A DNA stretch of 64,000 bases from an uncultured Paludibaculum sp. (GCF_963665245.1 NZ_OY762267.1:62001-126000); one strand, 5' to 3'. Shown: positions 23,646-32,618, counted from the first letter of the stretch. Numbers and translations: made by a program. Notes: generated by a model not told the origin, from the letters alone.

Positions 23646-26024
23646 TTAGAACGACCAGCGGACGGTCACCCGCGCGGAGCGCGGCGCTCCGGGCTTCACG
23701 TAGAGGCTGTCATACGAGCCCGTGAAGTAGCGCGTGTTGCTCAGGTTGTACGCATTGAACTGAATGCCGAAGTGCCCCACCCGGTAGGACAGTGAGCCTT
23801 CCAGTAGCCCGTAGCCCGGCAATTGGAAGGTGTTGAAGAGATCGCCGGACTGATCTCCGTAGCGCCGGCCACCCAGGCCGATGCCCAGACCCTTGGCCCA
23901 GCCGCGCTGGATCTCGTAGCGGGTCCATAGATTGAACGCATGGCGAGGCGCGTTCTGCGTGGGTGTTCCGACAGGAATTGTGTTGTCCTCAGTGACCTTC
24001 GCGTTGTTGAAGGCGTAGGCCGCGGTCAGGCTCCAGCCGCCGTGCAGCAGGAACGTGCTCTCGGCTTCCACACCCCGGCTGCGCTGCTGGCCGGTGACGA
24101 TGGAGAAGTTGGGGTGGCCGAGGTCCGTGGTGAGCACATTGCCCCGGCGCAGGTCGTAGAGGGCAAGCGTCGACGACAGCCGGCCATTGAGCAGGCTGGA
24201 TTTCACACCGCCTTCCCATTGACGGCCCTTCTCCGGGGGAGCGAAAGTGCCGTTCTCCGAACCTGCATCGTAGACACGGCCGGACTGCGGCAGGAAGGAA
24301 CGGCTGTAGCTGCCGTACAGAGCGAGGCCGGGCAGGATCTGGTAGTTCGCACCGATGCGCGGGGTGAAGGCGGAGTCGGTGTGGCTAGGGTCGGGCAGGT
24401 CGCGGTTGGAGGTGAAGTTCATGCGGCCTCCGGCGGTGATCGTGAGCCGCCGGCCCAGACGCAGATGGTCCTGGAAATAGAGGCCGGTGAACTGCATCAG
24501 CGTATGACCGGCGTAGGCGGGAATCAGCGCCGTGGGCTTGGACTGCCCATAAACAGGATGGAAGAGGTCGATGGGCGTGTACTGCGACATGTCGCTGAAG
24601 TCGATGGATTCGCCGCTGAAGACGGTGGGGTTCCGGAAGTAGTCCACGCCCACGACCACCTCGTGACGCACGGCGCCGGTGTGGAAGACGCCATCCACCG
24701 ACGTGTCGATCGCATAGTTCTTCCAGTTCTGGTCGTAGCTGAGCGGGTAGCGGTAGAGGGTCCGTTCGTCGGCGTCGAGAAAGCCCGGATAGAGCAGGTT
24801 CTTCCAGATCTGGCGGTAGACGGCGACGCGCCCGTTCTGGCGGATCCTGAAGCCCTCGCGGAACTGGTGCGTGAACTCCCAGCCGAGTTGCCGGTTGTCC
24901 TCATGCACCGAGTTGTCGTCGTTGCCGAGTTCGCCGACATAGCGGCTGACGGGGATCTCGCCATTGATGTTTGGCAGGACGGTGCCCTTGGCGGGCAGCG
25001 GGAACGCGTGGCGGCCGTTGTCCTGCTGGTAGCGCCCCAGCAGCGTCAGCGAGGTGGCCGGCGTGATGCGCCACGTGACGGAGGGCACGACGTAGGCCCG
25101 GTGGATATGCGCGTAGTCGACGAAGGTATCTTGCCGGCGGTCGAGCGCGAAGACACGGCCGTACAGTGTGCGGGACCGGTTCAACGAGCCTCCGAAGTCC
25201 ACACTGGGGCTGTTGAAGGCGAAGGAGCCGCCGGTGTATTCGAGGTTGAGGAGGGCATCGGACTTGGGCCGTTTGCTGCGCAGGTTCACCAGTCCGCCGA
25301 GTACCCCCTGGCCATACAACGCCGAAGACGGGCCCTTCATCACTTCAACGGCCTCCAGTCCGCCGATCTCGTCCGCCGTGCCGTTGCCGCCGCGCAGGCC
25401 GTCGAGATAGGTGGTGAACGACGAGTCGAAGCCGCGGATGCGGTAGTAGTCCCACCCTTCGTAGTAGCCGCCCGGCATGACACCAGCGACATTCCTCAGG
25501 GCATCGTCGAGCCTAACGGCGCCCTGGTCGTCGAGCACCTTCCGCGTCACCACCGTGATGCTCTGTGGGATCTCGAGCAGAGGCAGATCGAGCTTGGCGC
25601 CGGAGTTCGTCTCCTCGGCAATGTAGTCGATCTGCGCGGTGACGGAGACGCTGCTGTGGACGTCTTCTGGGCGCAGGGTGAAGTCGGCCTGGACAGCGGA
25701 GTCCGCGGCCATCGTGACATCTCGTTCCGCCGCGGTGAATCGTGCCGACGTGACCCGGATGCGGAGCGTGCCTTTCGGCAGAGCGAGAGTATAGCCGCCG
25801 TTGACTCCGGTGCGGGTTTCCGCGCGGAAGGCTCCGCAGACGGCGGTGACCGTGGCGTCCGGCAGAGCCGCGCCGGAGGCGTCGGAGACGGTGCCGGAGA
25901 GCGTGGCTTCGGTCTCCTGCGAGGCCAGGGTACAAGCGGGCGCGCCGGCGCCGGGGCGTTGAGGAACAGGCGGCTGGGCCACCAGTGGCATGAGAACGGT
26001 AAGAAGAGCAATCAAGTTACGCAT
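23646..26024 (-). CDS. TonB-dependent siderophore receptor
   Basis: A 792-residue outer-membrane receptor. Signal peptide (about 1-16), then a carboxypeptidase-regulatory-like domain (about 42-117, 'LSGTVSDASGAALPDATVTAV'), then the plug with 'IPQSITVVTRKVLDDQGAVRLDDALRNVAGV' and 'YRIRGFD', both typical of the FhuA/FecA siderophore class, then a 22-strand barrel ending in the C-terminal 'VRWSF' with terminal Phe. Likely to import a ferric siderophore. It is followed on the minus strand by no gene; the PepSY gene lies just upstream (39-base gap), so the two form an operon behind the promoter near 27.7 kb. Confidence 0.92.
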   Translation of the reverse strand: MRNLIALLTVLMPLVAQPPVPQRPGAGAPACTLASQETEATLSGTVSDASGAALPDATVTAVCGAFRAETRTGVNGGYTLALPKGTLRIRVTSARFTAAERDVTMAADSAVQADFTLRPEDVHSSVSVTAQIDYIAEETNSGAKLDLPLLEIPQSITVVTRKVLDDQGAVRLDDALRNVAGVMPGGYYEGWDYYRIRGFDSSFTTYLDGLRGGNGTADEIGGLEAVEVMKGPSSALYGQGVLGGLVNLRSKRPKSDALLNLEYTGGSFAFNSPSVDFGGSLNRSRTLYGRVFALDRRQDTFVDYAHIHRAYVVPSVTWRITPATSLTLLGRYQQDNGRHAFPLPAKGTVLPNINGEIPVSRYVGELGNDDNSVHEDNRQLGWEFTHQFREGFRIRQNGRVAVYRQIWKNLLYPGFLDADERTLYRYPLSYDQNWKNYAIDTSVDGVFHTGAVRHEVVVGVDYFRNPTVFSGESIDFSDMSQYTPIDLFHPVYGQSKPTALIPAYAGHTLMQFTGLYFQDHLRLGRRLTITAGGRMNFTSNRDLPDPSHTDSAFTPRIGANYQILPGLALYGSYSRSFLPQSGRVYDAGSENGTFAPPEKGRQWEGGVKSSLLNGRLSSTLALYDLRRGNVLTTDLGHPNFSIVTGQQRSRGVEAESTFLLHGGWSLTAAYAFNNAKVTEDNTIPVGTPTQNAPRHAFNLWTRYEIQRGWAKGLGIGLGGRRYGDQSGDLFNTFQLPGYGLLEGSLSYRVGHFGIQFNAYNLSNTRYFTGSYDSLYVKPGAPRSARVTVRWSF

Positions 26025-26063
26025 CGATGATCATGGGCCTTTCCATTTGCAAAGAAGTTGCTG

Positions 26064-27230
26064 TTAAGGAACCGTGGATTCGGCCTTCGGCGCGGCGGAG
26101 CGCAGTCGCTTCCAGCGGCGGCCGAGATAGCGGTTCCAATACATAAGCGCACCGGTGACAGCGAGCGCGGGCAGGCTCAGCCCCAGCAGAGCCCAGAGCG
26201 TCTTGATGCCCAGGCCCCAGTTGATGCCGAAGTGCAGCGGTGCAAGCCAGAACACGAATGCGCTGCCCAGCGTGGGGTTCACGCCGCTGTGCCACACCGC
26301 GAGCTGCCGGCCGCTCTCTGGGTGGAAGTAGACGTAATCCATCTGTGTGAAGTCGCTGCGCCGGCCACGTGCCATGAAGACGGTGATGGGATGGTTGGCG
26401 TCCTCGCCCAGGTAGACGCCGGCGAGGCGACAGGTGGGGAAGTTCCGCATGGCCTGCCCGAGTACCGCCGAGAGATCCGCCGACCGGCGCTGCGCTTTGA
26501 CGTGGATCTCCGGATCGCGCCCACCTTCCACGGAGGAAAAGACATTCACCACCGCGGCAACCTGCTTGGGAAACACGAAGTAGATGCCGGAGATGCTCCA
26601 CATGACCACGAAGGCGAGGGTGTAGAAGCCGGCGGCGCTGTGGAGGTCGAAGTTGATGCGCCGCCAACTGCGGCGGAAATCCACCTTGAGAGCATGGGTC
26701 CAGCGCCGGATGCCGGGCCACCAGAGCACAAGGCCAGTGAGGGAAAGCAGCAGCAGGAGCCCGGCTCCGGTGGCGTTCACCACGTAGCCGGGCAAGCCCA
26801 GCAGCAGGTGGAAGTGCAGGTCAGAGATCCAATGCAGCCAGGTGGACTCGAGCTCGAGGGCGCCTAACAGGCGGCCGTCGGAAGCATCGGCCATGACGAA
26901 CAGGTCGCGCTCGCGGCTGCCCTGCATGTAGATGAGAACGTTCTCGCTGCCGAGGCCGGGCAGATAGCCGCCGCTCAGGCGGAAGTCCGGATAAGCGACC
27001 CGGGCGCTCTCCATCACGGCGAACAGGTCCGCGCGCTCGGGCCGCTCCGGATGCGGCGCTCGCATGAGGTGCGGGTAGGAGAGGGCAGCGAGTTCCTGCT
27101 TGAAGACCAGGATGGATCCGGAGATTCCGATGATGATGGCGTAAAGGCCTGCAAACAGGCCGATCCAGAGGTGGATCTGAAACAGGGCCTTGCGCCACCA
27201 GAGGGGCTGGGGCTTGTCGAGGAAGCTCAT
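26064..27230 (-). CDS. PepSY-associated transmembrane protein (iron-uptake reductase type)
   Basis: 388 residues with four transmembrane helices, beginning 'WWRKALFQIHLWIGLFAGLYAIIIGISGSILVFKQEL', the hallmark of the PepSY_TM/PiuB family, followed by a PepSY-like periplasmic domain, the 'LHFHLLLGLPGYVVNATGAGLLLLLSLTGLVLWWPG' pair and a second 'DLHSAAGFYTLAFVVMWSISGIYF'. The conserved histidines in the helices could hold heme. Homologues next to siderophore receptors are thought to reduce or release iron in the periplasm. It is first in an operon with the TonB receptor. Confidence 0.9.
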   Translation of the reverse strand: MSFLDKPQPLWWRKALFQIHLWIGLFAGLYAIIIGISGSILVFKQELAALSYPHLMRAPHPERPERADLFAVMESARVAYPDFRLSGGYLPGLGSENVLIYMQGSRERDLFVMADASDGRLLGALELESTWLHWISDLHFHLLLGLPGYVVNATGAGLLLLLSLTGLVLWWPGIRRWTHALKVDFRRSWRRINFDLHSAAGFYTLAFVVMWSISGIYFVFPKQVAAVVNVFSSVEGGRDPEIHVKAQRRSADLSAVLGQAMRNFPTCRLAGVYLGEDANHPITVFMARGRRSDFTQMDYVYFHPESGRQLAVWHSGVNPTLGSAFVFWLAPLHFGINWGLGIKTLWALLGLSLPALAVTGALMYWNRYLGRRWKRLRSAAPKAESTVP

Positions 27231-27430
27231 CGCGGGTCCACGCCTCGACGGAGGCAGGCCGCGCGATGGGGCGGGTGGGCCGATGGACGCAGCTCACCCG
27301 GGCCGCGCATCAGCAGCAGTTCTGTAGTCAAACGTCCTTCCTTCGCCGCGCCGGACGCGCGGTCGTTGTGGTTGAAGGACTGGCAGCTTAGAATTGGGAA
27401 TGTCGCCAGCCTTCGGGTTGTCGATAGCCG

Positions 27431-27470
27431 GGTCTCCACGGTGCTTCGCCAAAAGTCAGCCGTGGAGACC
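27431..27470 (-). other. Strong hairpin in the long leader of the PepSY/TonB operon
   Basis: GGTCTCCACGG (27431-27441) and CCGTGGAGACC (27460-27470) are perfect 11-bp complements around an 18-base loop. The hairpin lies about midway between the predicted promoter (27681-27710) and the PepSY start (27230). No T run follows on the minus strand, so it is not a simple terminator for that direction. No gene is evident in 27231-27674; a 70-codon frame at 27227-27439 has no Shine-Dalgarno and does not look like a protein. Confidence 0.45.
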
Positions 27471-27680
27471 TCTCTATTTCCTGTTCCTGCGTCGCCTCAG
27501 AGATGGAGCTGCCGCGAGCAGCAGCGACCGGGTCGTCCTCCCTATCGTTGGTTTGAGCGGGCCGGGATTGAGCCCGTCCAGCCCGACGGCCGCAGTGCCA
27601 TTCCAATTGAAAAGGCCAGCATTGCCTGCTTGTTTCCCGTGGATGGAATCCCGGCGCGGCCGTGAGATGTTGTCCGCTTC

Positions 27681-27737
27681 AGAGTACAGTTTGGCTGAGT
27701 TTGGTGTCAAGATCGTTTTGCAAATGATTTGCAAAAC
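27681..27737 (-). promoter_or_regulatory. Promoter with Fur-like palindrome for the PepSY/TonB operon
   Basis: On the minus strand TTGACA (27705-27710) is a perfect -35, and TACTCT (27681-27686) is a fair -10 with an 18-base spacer. Directly upstream of the -35 lies a perfect dyad: GTTTTGCAAAT (27715-27725), one base, then ATTTGCAAAAC (27727-27737). Its TGCAAAT-n-ATTTGCA core has the 7-1-7 layout of Fur-family boxes. Position and the iron-uptake genes downstream support iron (or related metal) control; a site upstream of -35 may be activating or may wrap the promoter. The leader would be about 440 bases. Confidence 0.6.
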
Positions 27738-27896
27738 CGGAAGCACAATGCGTTCTCCAATGGGAGTATGTGCGTGGCGATGTGCAACTGACTGACCAGA
27801 CATGACGCCGTGGGCCCGACCGACTTCGCGCCCCGGTCCGGTATTCAGCTGCCGCTCGACGTGCGTGTAACAACTGCCGTGACCGTGAGAAAAGCC

Positions 27897-27925
27897 TTGT
27901 TGTTATGACAGTCTTTATATAGGCT
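27897..27925 (+). promoter_or_regulatory. Possible promoter/operator of the first PadR-ADOP operon
   Basis: TTGTTG (27897-27902) and TAGGCT (27920-27925) sit 17 bases apart, just upstream of the PadR start. An imperfect dyad centred near 27918, CAGTCTTTA against TATAGGCTG (7 of 9 paired), overlaps the -10. Its placement matches the operator found for the second PadR gene, suggesting autoregulation. The boxes are weak. Confidence 0.35.
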
Positions 27926-27933
27926 GACTTCAT

Positions 27934-28269
27934 ATGGATCTCCTGCAAGGAACCCTAGAGATGCTGGTGCTGCGGACACTGCTGTTCGCTCCTCTTCACG
28001 GATATGGCATAGCCAAGGCCATCCGGAGTAGTTCGAACGAGGCGCTCGACATCGAGTTCGGCTCCCTGTACCCGGCTCTGAAGCGGCTGGAGTTGAAGGG
28101 CTGGATCGATTCGAAGTGGGAGGTCTCCGAGCACAAGCGGCGCGCGAAGTACTACCAATTGACCGCGGAAGGCCGCAAACAACTGATGCAGGAGCATTCG
28201 AAGTGGGCGGAGTTCGTCGCCGCGGTCGGTCATGTCATGGGCCCCATGCCGGAAGGAGGCAAGTCATGA
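27934..28269 (+). CDS. PadR-family transcriptional regulator
   Basis: 111 residues, the length of a minimal PadR protein. 'LLQGTLEMLVLRTLLFAPLHGYGIAKAI' is the standard N-terminal helix pair, and 'EFGSLYPALKRLELKGWIDSKWEVSEHKRRAKYYQLTAEGRKQL' the winged helix. It belongs to the small PadR proteins that sit directly before ADOP permeases in Acidobacteriota. Its stop overlaps the permease ATG (ATGA, 28266-28269), so the pair is coupled. Most such regulators repress their own operon and respond to small hydrophobic compounds; the ligand is unknown. Confidence 0.93.
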   Translation: MDLLQGTLEMLVLRTLLFAPLHGYGIAKAIRSSSNEALDIEFGSLYPALKRLELKGWIDSKWEVSEHKRRAKYYQLTAEGRKQLMQEHSKWAEFVAAVGHVMGPMPEGGKS

Positions 28270-30899
28270 ACCTGGGACGAAGACTCAAGTACCTCCTGCC
28301 GTCCTATCGACGGGCGGCAGAGCGGGACATGCAGGAGGAGTTGACGGCCCTGGCCGAGATGGCGGAACCGGGGGAACTGGGCAATCTGACGCGGGTAGCC
28401 GAAGAGGGGCGCGCGGCCTGGAACTGGATGTGGCTCGAGCAGTTGTATCGCGATGCGCAGTATGCGCTTCGAGCGATGCGGCGCAATCCCGGATTCACGG
28501 CAACGGCCCTGTTGTCGCTGGCGCTGGGCATTGGGGCCAATACCGCCATCTTCAGCCTGGTGGATGCGCTGATGTTGCGCTGGCTGCCGGTGAGCGATCC
28601 ACAAACTCTGGTCCAACTCAAGATGGGGTCCTCGCCATCCGCGTTTGCCGGCGAGACATTCTCCTACGCGATCGTCAACGCGCTGGCGGAGGAACGAGGC
28701 ATCTTCGTCGGAGTCTGCGGTTTCAGTGGCGCCGAATTCACAGTGGGTCCGCGCGGGTCTCTGAGCCGTGTGCCTGGAGCCTGGGTCACCGGGGCTTTCT
28801 ACGAAACGCTGGGTCTGAACCCGGCGCTGGGCCGTCTGCTGACAAGAACGGACGATCAGCCTGGAGCCGCCCCGGCGGCCGTGATTAGCGACGGCTACTG
28901 GAGCCGCCAATATGTTCGCAGCGCCGACGTCATCGGACAGACGATCTCGATCAATGGGGTGGCCGTCCCCATCGTGGGTGTGAGCCCGGCAGGATTCACG
29001 GGAGCCAACGTCGGTTCACCGGCCGATATCACGGTCGCCGTTGCCGCCTTGCCCATCCTGCTGCCGCCCTCCGAGCCGCTGTTGGGCCCGGGGAATTTCT
29101 GGCTGCGGGTGCTCGCCAGGCCCCAGCCTGGCCTCTCAGTCCAGCAGGCCACGGCGCACCTCGCCGTCGTTTGGCCCCAAATGGCGGAACGCGTCATCAG
29201 CCCGACCTGGTCAGCGGCCCACCGAAAGGAGATGAAGGAGACTCCACTGATGCTTGTGCCCGGCGGGACCGGCTACACCTTCCTTCGGGCGATCTTCCAG
29301 AAGCCTCTGATGGTGTTGATGGGCGTGACCGGGTTGGTGCTGCTGATCGCCTGCGCCAACGTTGCGAGCCTGCTGCTGGCGCGCGCCACCGCCCGCAGGC
29401 GCGAAATCGCCGTGCGCCTCGCGATTGGTGCCGGGCGTGGGCGCATCATCCGCCAGTTGCTGACCGAGAGTACGCTGTTGGCGTCCATCGGCGCGCTTTT
29501 CGGCGTCGGCGTGGCGTGGATCACTGCTCGCTTTCTCTTGGGGACCTTGTCCGCTGGCGGCAACGTCCTGGGGCGCCATATCCAGTTCGACATGACCCCG
29601 AACTGGAGGGTGCTGGCCTTCACCAGCGCGGTGGCGCTGGCGACCGGAGTGCTCTTCGGCCTGGCTCCAGCGCTGCAGGCGACGGCGATCGGCGGGGCCG
29701 GTACGCTGCAGGAAGATGCGCGCATCACGCGTTCGCGGTCCAAGCTGCTGTCATCCCTGGTCAGCGCTCAGGTTGCGCTTTCACTGATGCTCCTGATCGG
29801 AGCCGGCCTGTTCGTGCGAACGCTGCAGAACCTGCAGAATCTGGATCCGGGCTTCCGCAGGGAAGGAGTCCTGCTGGTGGATGTCGATGGGCGGCGTGAA
29901 GGCTACAAGGATGAGCGGTTGCTGGCGCTCTACAAAGACGTGCTGGAGAAGGTTCGACGGCTTCCCGGTGTCTCGTCAGCGAGCATTTCCAGCCATACGC
30001 CGCTCAGCGGCTCGACCTGGTCAGAGGCGGTGGTCCCCAAGGGACAGGCGCTGCCGGAACGAGACAGCGCGATCTTCATCGCGGTGGGGCCGGGGTTCTT
30101 CTCCACGATGCAGATCCGGCGTGTCGCCGGCCGCGAACTGGACGAACGGGACGAAGGGGCGTCCAACGTGGCGATCGTCAACGAAGCATTCGTGGCACGG
30201 TACTTTCCGGGCCGGAATCCCATAGGGGAGTATCTGACAGCGACGGTGTCACGGCCGCCGGGCGACCTCCAGATCGTTGGAGTAGTGAAAGACGTCGCCA
30301 ATTCGGGCTTGCGACGACCGCCTCACCCGACGGTGTACGTACCCTTCTTTCAGAAAAGTCCGCGATCAGCCGCGCTGGAGATCAGGGCGGCCGGATCGCT
30401 CGCCCAAGTCGCCGCGGCGATTCGCAAGGAACTACAACCAACTTTCCCCAGCGATCCCGTGGAGGTCCGAGCCCTGTCCGATCAGGTGGAACAGACTCTC
30501 CTGCAGGAGCGGCTGATGGCGAACCTGGCAGGCGGCTTCGGCGTGCTGGGCCTCGTGCTGGCGTGCGCGGGGCTTTATGGACTGCTGGCCTACAGCGTGG
30601 TCCGGCGGACCAAGGAGATCGGCATCCGAGTGGCGCTGGGCGCACGGCCTCGGGGCGTGTTGTGGATGGTGGCCCAAGGGGCGCTCCGCCTGATCGGGAT
30701 CGGTGTCATCTTGGGCCTCCCCGCGGCGTGGGCGGCGTCGCGCTGGGTTCGTTCGATGCTCTTCGGGCTGACTGAAACCGATCCTGGGATCATCGCAACC
30801 GCGGTAGCTCTGTTGGGCGCCGCCGGATTGATCGCCGCTTACCTGCCCGCGCACCGGGCCGCGCGAGTGGATCCTATGACGGCGCTGCGGCACGAGTGA
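28266..30899 (+). CDS. ADOP-type ABC permease (MacB/FtsX family), first copy
   Basis: 877 residues. A short N-terminal 'permease prefix' region ('LGRRLKYLLPSYRRAAERDMQEEL') is followed by two MacB-like halves. Each has a transmembrane helix with a periplasmic MacB_PCD domain and an FtsX bundle; '[38 protein letters not shown]' begins the first half and 'ARRREIAVRLAIGAGRGRIIRQLLTES' the core helices. No ATPase is encoded nearby, as is usual for ADOP permeases, so it must borrow one or act in another way. Function (macrolide or lipoprotein export, stress sensing) is unproven. Coupled to the PadR gene. Confidence 0.9.
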   Translation: MNLGRRLKYLLPSYRRAAERDMQEELTALAEMAEPGELGNLTRVAEEGRAAWNWMWLEQLYRDAQYALRAMRRNPGFTATALLSLALGIGANTAIFSLVDALMLRWLPVSDPQTLVQLKMGSSPSAFAGETFSYAIVNALAEERGIFVGVCGFSGAEFTVGPRGSLSRVPGAWVTGAFYETLGLNPALGRLLTRTDDQPGAAPAAVISDGYWSRQYVRSADVIGQTISINGVAVPIVGVSPAGFTGANVGSPADITVAVAALPILLPPSEPLLGPGNFWLRVLARPQPGLSVQQATAHLAVVWPQMAERVISPTWSAAHRKEMKETPLMLVPGGTGYTFLRAIFQKPLMVLMGVTGLVLLIACANVASLLLARATARRREIAVRLAIGAGRGRIIRQLLTESTLLASIGALFGVGVAWITARFLLGTLSAGGNVLGRHIQFDMTPNWRVLAFTSAVALATGVLFGLAPALQATAIGGAGTLQEDARITRSRSKLLSSLVSAQVALSLMLLIGAGLFVRTLQNLQNLDPGFRREGVLLVDVDGRREGYKDERLLALYKDVLEKVRRLPGVSSASISSHTPLSGSTWSEAVVPKGQALPERDSAIFIAVGPGFFSTMQIRRVAGRELDERDEGASNVAIVNEAFVARYFPGRNPIGEYLTATVSRPPGDLQIVGVVKDVANSGLRRPPHPTVYVPFFQKSPRSAALEIRAAGSLAQVAAAIRKELQPTFPSDPVEVRALSDQVEQTLLQERLMANLAGGFGVLGLVLACAGLYGLLAYSVVRRTKEIGIRVALGARPRGVLWMVAQGALRLIGIGVILGLPAAWAASRWVRSMLFGLTETDPGIIATAVALLGAAGLIAAYLPAHRAARVDPMTALRHE

Positions 30900-30965
30900 G
30901 ACGTCGCGGACTTCGGCCGATTGCCCTTGTTGCGCCTGCCCACCTGGTGGGTAGGATGAAGGGGC

Positions 30966-31349
30966 ATGTTCTTTCTCGTGGGCGTCCAGCCAGTCCGGCG
31001 CACTCTCGAGGACCGGGCGCCGGAACGCGGGCACTGCGCCAAGTGCGGCTTTGTCTCCGACATGCGCCACCAGAGCATTCGAAGTTACTTCACGTTGTTC
31101 TTCGTGCCCGTCATCCCTATCTCCAAAGCGGAGCAGGTGCTCACCTGCGTTCGCTGCGGAACCTCCTACCCTCCGACCTACCGCGGTTTCCCATCCGGCG
31201 AAGGTGCCGAAACGGACCCGACGAAGACGGTCCTTCTCTGCCCTGCATGCTCCGGCAAGGTACGCATACCCATCAAGCCGGACAACTCGATTCGCGTCAC
31301 ATGCCCGCATTGCGGCGACAAGTTCACGGTCAGTATCAACAGGCCGTGA
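30966..31349 (+). CDS. Small double zinc-ribbon protein
   Basis: 127 residues with four CxxC pairs: 'CAKC', 'CVRC', 'CPAC' and 'CPHC', enough for two zinc ribbons. The hydrophobic stretch 'YFTLFFVPVIPISK' between the first two pairs is a feature of a small zinc-ribbon family whose members are thought to sit at the membrane surface. Position between two ADOP operons may be chance. The ATG at 30966 follows AAGGGGC closely, with less than ideal spacing. Function unknown. Confidence 0.7.
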   Translation: MFFLVGVQPVRRTLEDRAPERGHCAKCGFVSDMRHQSIRSYFTLFFVPVIPISKAEQVLTCVRCGTSYPPTYRGFPSGEGAETDPTKTVLLCPACSGKVRIPIKPDNSIRVTCPHCGDKFTVSINRP

Positions 31350-31455
31350 GGCACCGCACCCGGCACACTCAGGCAGGGCGGAGAGTGGGGCCGGTATACT
31401 TGCAGACACGGACCCCGCCGTCTTCGATTCCCAATGCCCGTACTGAGGTGGAGCT

Positions 31456-31626
31456 ATGACTACACTCATCAATCTTCTGCCCGCCCTCACTCTGCTCGCC
31501 ATCCTGCTTGCCGCCATCTACTTCATCGCCGACTTTGCGATGAAAGTCCTCCGCGCTCTTGCCGTCATCAGCACCTCGGTCGAAGAGATTGCCAGGACGT
31601 TGAAGCGTCGGGACGGCCACCCATAG
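31456..31626 (+). CDS. 56-residue single-pass membrane protein
   Basis: A small gene with a strong Shine-Dalgarno (GAGGTGGAG, 31446-31454) right before the ATG. The protein starts 'MTTLINLLPALTLLAILLAA', forming one long transmembrane helix (about 4-30), then an amphipathic 'VISTSVEEIARTLKRR' tail, basic at the end. Size and layout fit a small membrane-associated regulator or subunit. It lies between the zinc-ribbon gene and the nitroreductase on the same strand. I do not recognise a family; the strong ribosome site is the main support. Confidence 0.6.
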   Translation: MTTLINLLPALTLLAILLAAIYFIADFAMKVLRALAVISTSVEEIARTLKRRDGHP

Positions 31627-31657
31627 GCCGGTTGGGCCTAACATGTATCTAGAGGCA

Positions 31658-32335
31658 ATGAGATCCCATTCCCTTTTCTCTTGCAGTACGGCGGCTGTCA
31701 TCGTCCTGGCCGCCGGGCTCCCCTTGCTGGCGCAATCCACTTTCCTAACTCTGCCGAAGGCACGCACCGATGGGGGCAAGCCCCTGATGCGGGCGCTCTC
31801 GGAGCGCAGGACCACCCGGGCGTTCACCGATCGCACGCTGTCGCCACAACAACTCTCTGACCTCTTCTGGGCGGCCTTTGGCGTCAACCGTGGACAGTCC
31901 GAAAAGGCGGGATTCGGGCGCACCGCACCTTCGGCGCGGAACCGCCAGGAGATCGATCTCTATGCGGCCCTGCCCGATGGCGTCTATCTCTATGAGGCCG
32001 AGGCCCACCGCCTGCGACTGGTGGCCTCGGGAGACATACGGCCGAAGACCGGTTCGGATGCCGCCGCCAGAGCCGCCGTGACCATTCTCTATGTGGCGGA
32101 CTCGGCCAAGGCAGGCTCGACCGGTGACACAGCTTCCGCGCCTGCGTTCGCCGCCGTGGATACCGGGTTCATCGGCCAGAACGTCTATCTGTTTGCGGCC
32201 TCCGAAGGCCTCGGCGCGTGGTTCCGAGCCACGATTCCGGATGCCCGGGCGCTCGGCGCCACGCTGAAACTGCGCCCCACCCAGCATCTTCTCTTTGTGC
32301 AAACGGTCGGTTACCCGGCCCCGGACAAGCGGTAG
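31658..32335 (+). CDS. Exported SagB-type nitroreductase-family protein
   Basis: About 225 residues. A good signal peptide ('LFSCSTAAVIVLAAGLPLLAQS') precedes a nitroreductase-fold domain: 'LMRALSERRTTRAFTDRTLSPQQLSDLFWAAFGVNR' is the N-terminal FMN-phosphate-binding segment of the SagB/ThcOx group, 'TAPSARNRQEIDLYAALPDGVYLYE' the SagB-like middle, and 'GFIGQNVYLFAASEGLGAWFRA' the helix near the flavin. SagB oxidases act on peptide azolines in the cytoplasm, but an exported stand-alone form without SagC/D is different and its substrate is unknown. The ATG at 31658 gives the cleaner signal peptide; ATG 31643 is possible. Confidence 0.82.
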   Translation: MRSHSLFSCSTAAVIVLAAGLPLLAQSTFLTLPKARTDGGKPLMRALSERRTTRAFTDRTLSPQQLSDLFWAAFGVNRGQSEKAGFGRTAPSARNRQEIDLYAALPDGVYLYEAEAHRLRLVASGDIRPKTGSDAAARAAVTILYVADSAKAGSTGDTASAPAFAAVDTGFIGQNVYLFAASEGLGAWFRATIPDARALGATLKLRPTQHLLFVQTVGYPAPDKR

Positions 32336-32566
32336 TGGCCGGGTTCAGCGGCGGGATGGTTGTTCCGCGTGCCGAACCAGTCGAGGCCGATGTTGGCGCG
32401 GCGCGGGAGGTTTCGTTCGGTTATTCGAGCTCCATCATACGCGGCCAAGGGATCAATGGGGGATGTCTGTCGCGCGCAGGGCCCAAGCCACAAGAGGACT
32501 CGTGGTCCAGGTGGAGGTACCGCCCGAATCACCAGGATCCCCGGGGAAAGCCGCGTGACACCTGCG

Positions 32567-32603
32567 TTGACTTCTACCCTATTCTGGGCTATATCTAGTC
32601 CAG
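32567..32603 (+). promoter_or_regulatory. Promoter and dyad operator of the second PadR-ADOP operon
   Basis: TTGACT (32567-32572) and TATATC (32590-32595) are 17 bases apart, a strong sigma-70-type promoter. A dyad, CTGGGCTATA (32584-32593) facing TCTAGTCCAG (32594-32603), with 8 of 10 positions paired, covers the -10 box. PadR repressors commonly bind such AT-centred dyads over their own promoter, so autorepression is likely. Seen directly: the boxes and the dyad; the binding is inference. Confidence 0.6.
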
Positions 32604-32618
32604 AAAGGTATTCTCTAC

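Noticed and set aside
23940..26030. Long open frame (696 codons) antisense to the siderophore receptor
   Set aside because: The minus strand has a complete receptor with plug and C-terminal Phe; the plus-strand product has no domain or signal.
27227..27439. 70-codon frame just upstream of the PepSY gene
   Set aside because: No ribosome site, composition of translated intergenic DNA, and it overlaps the leader hairpin.
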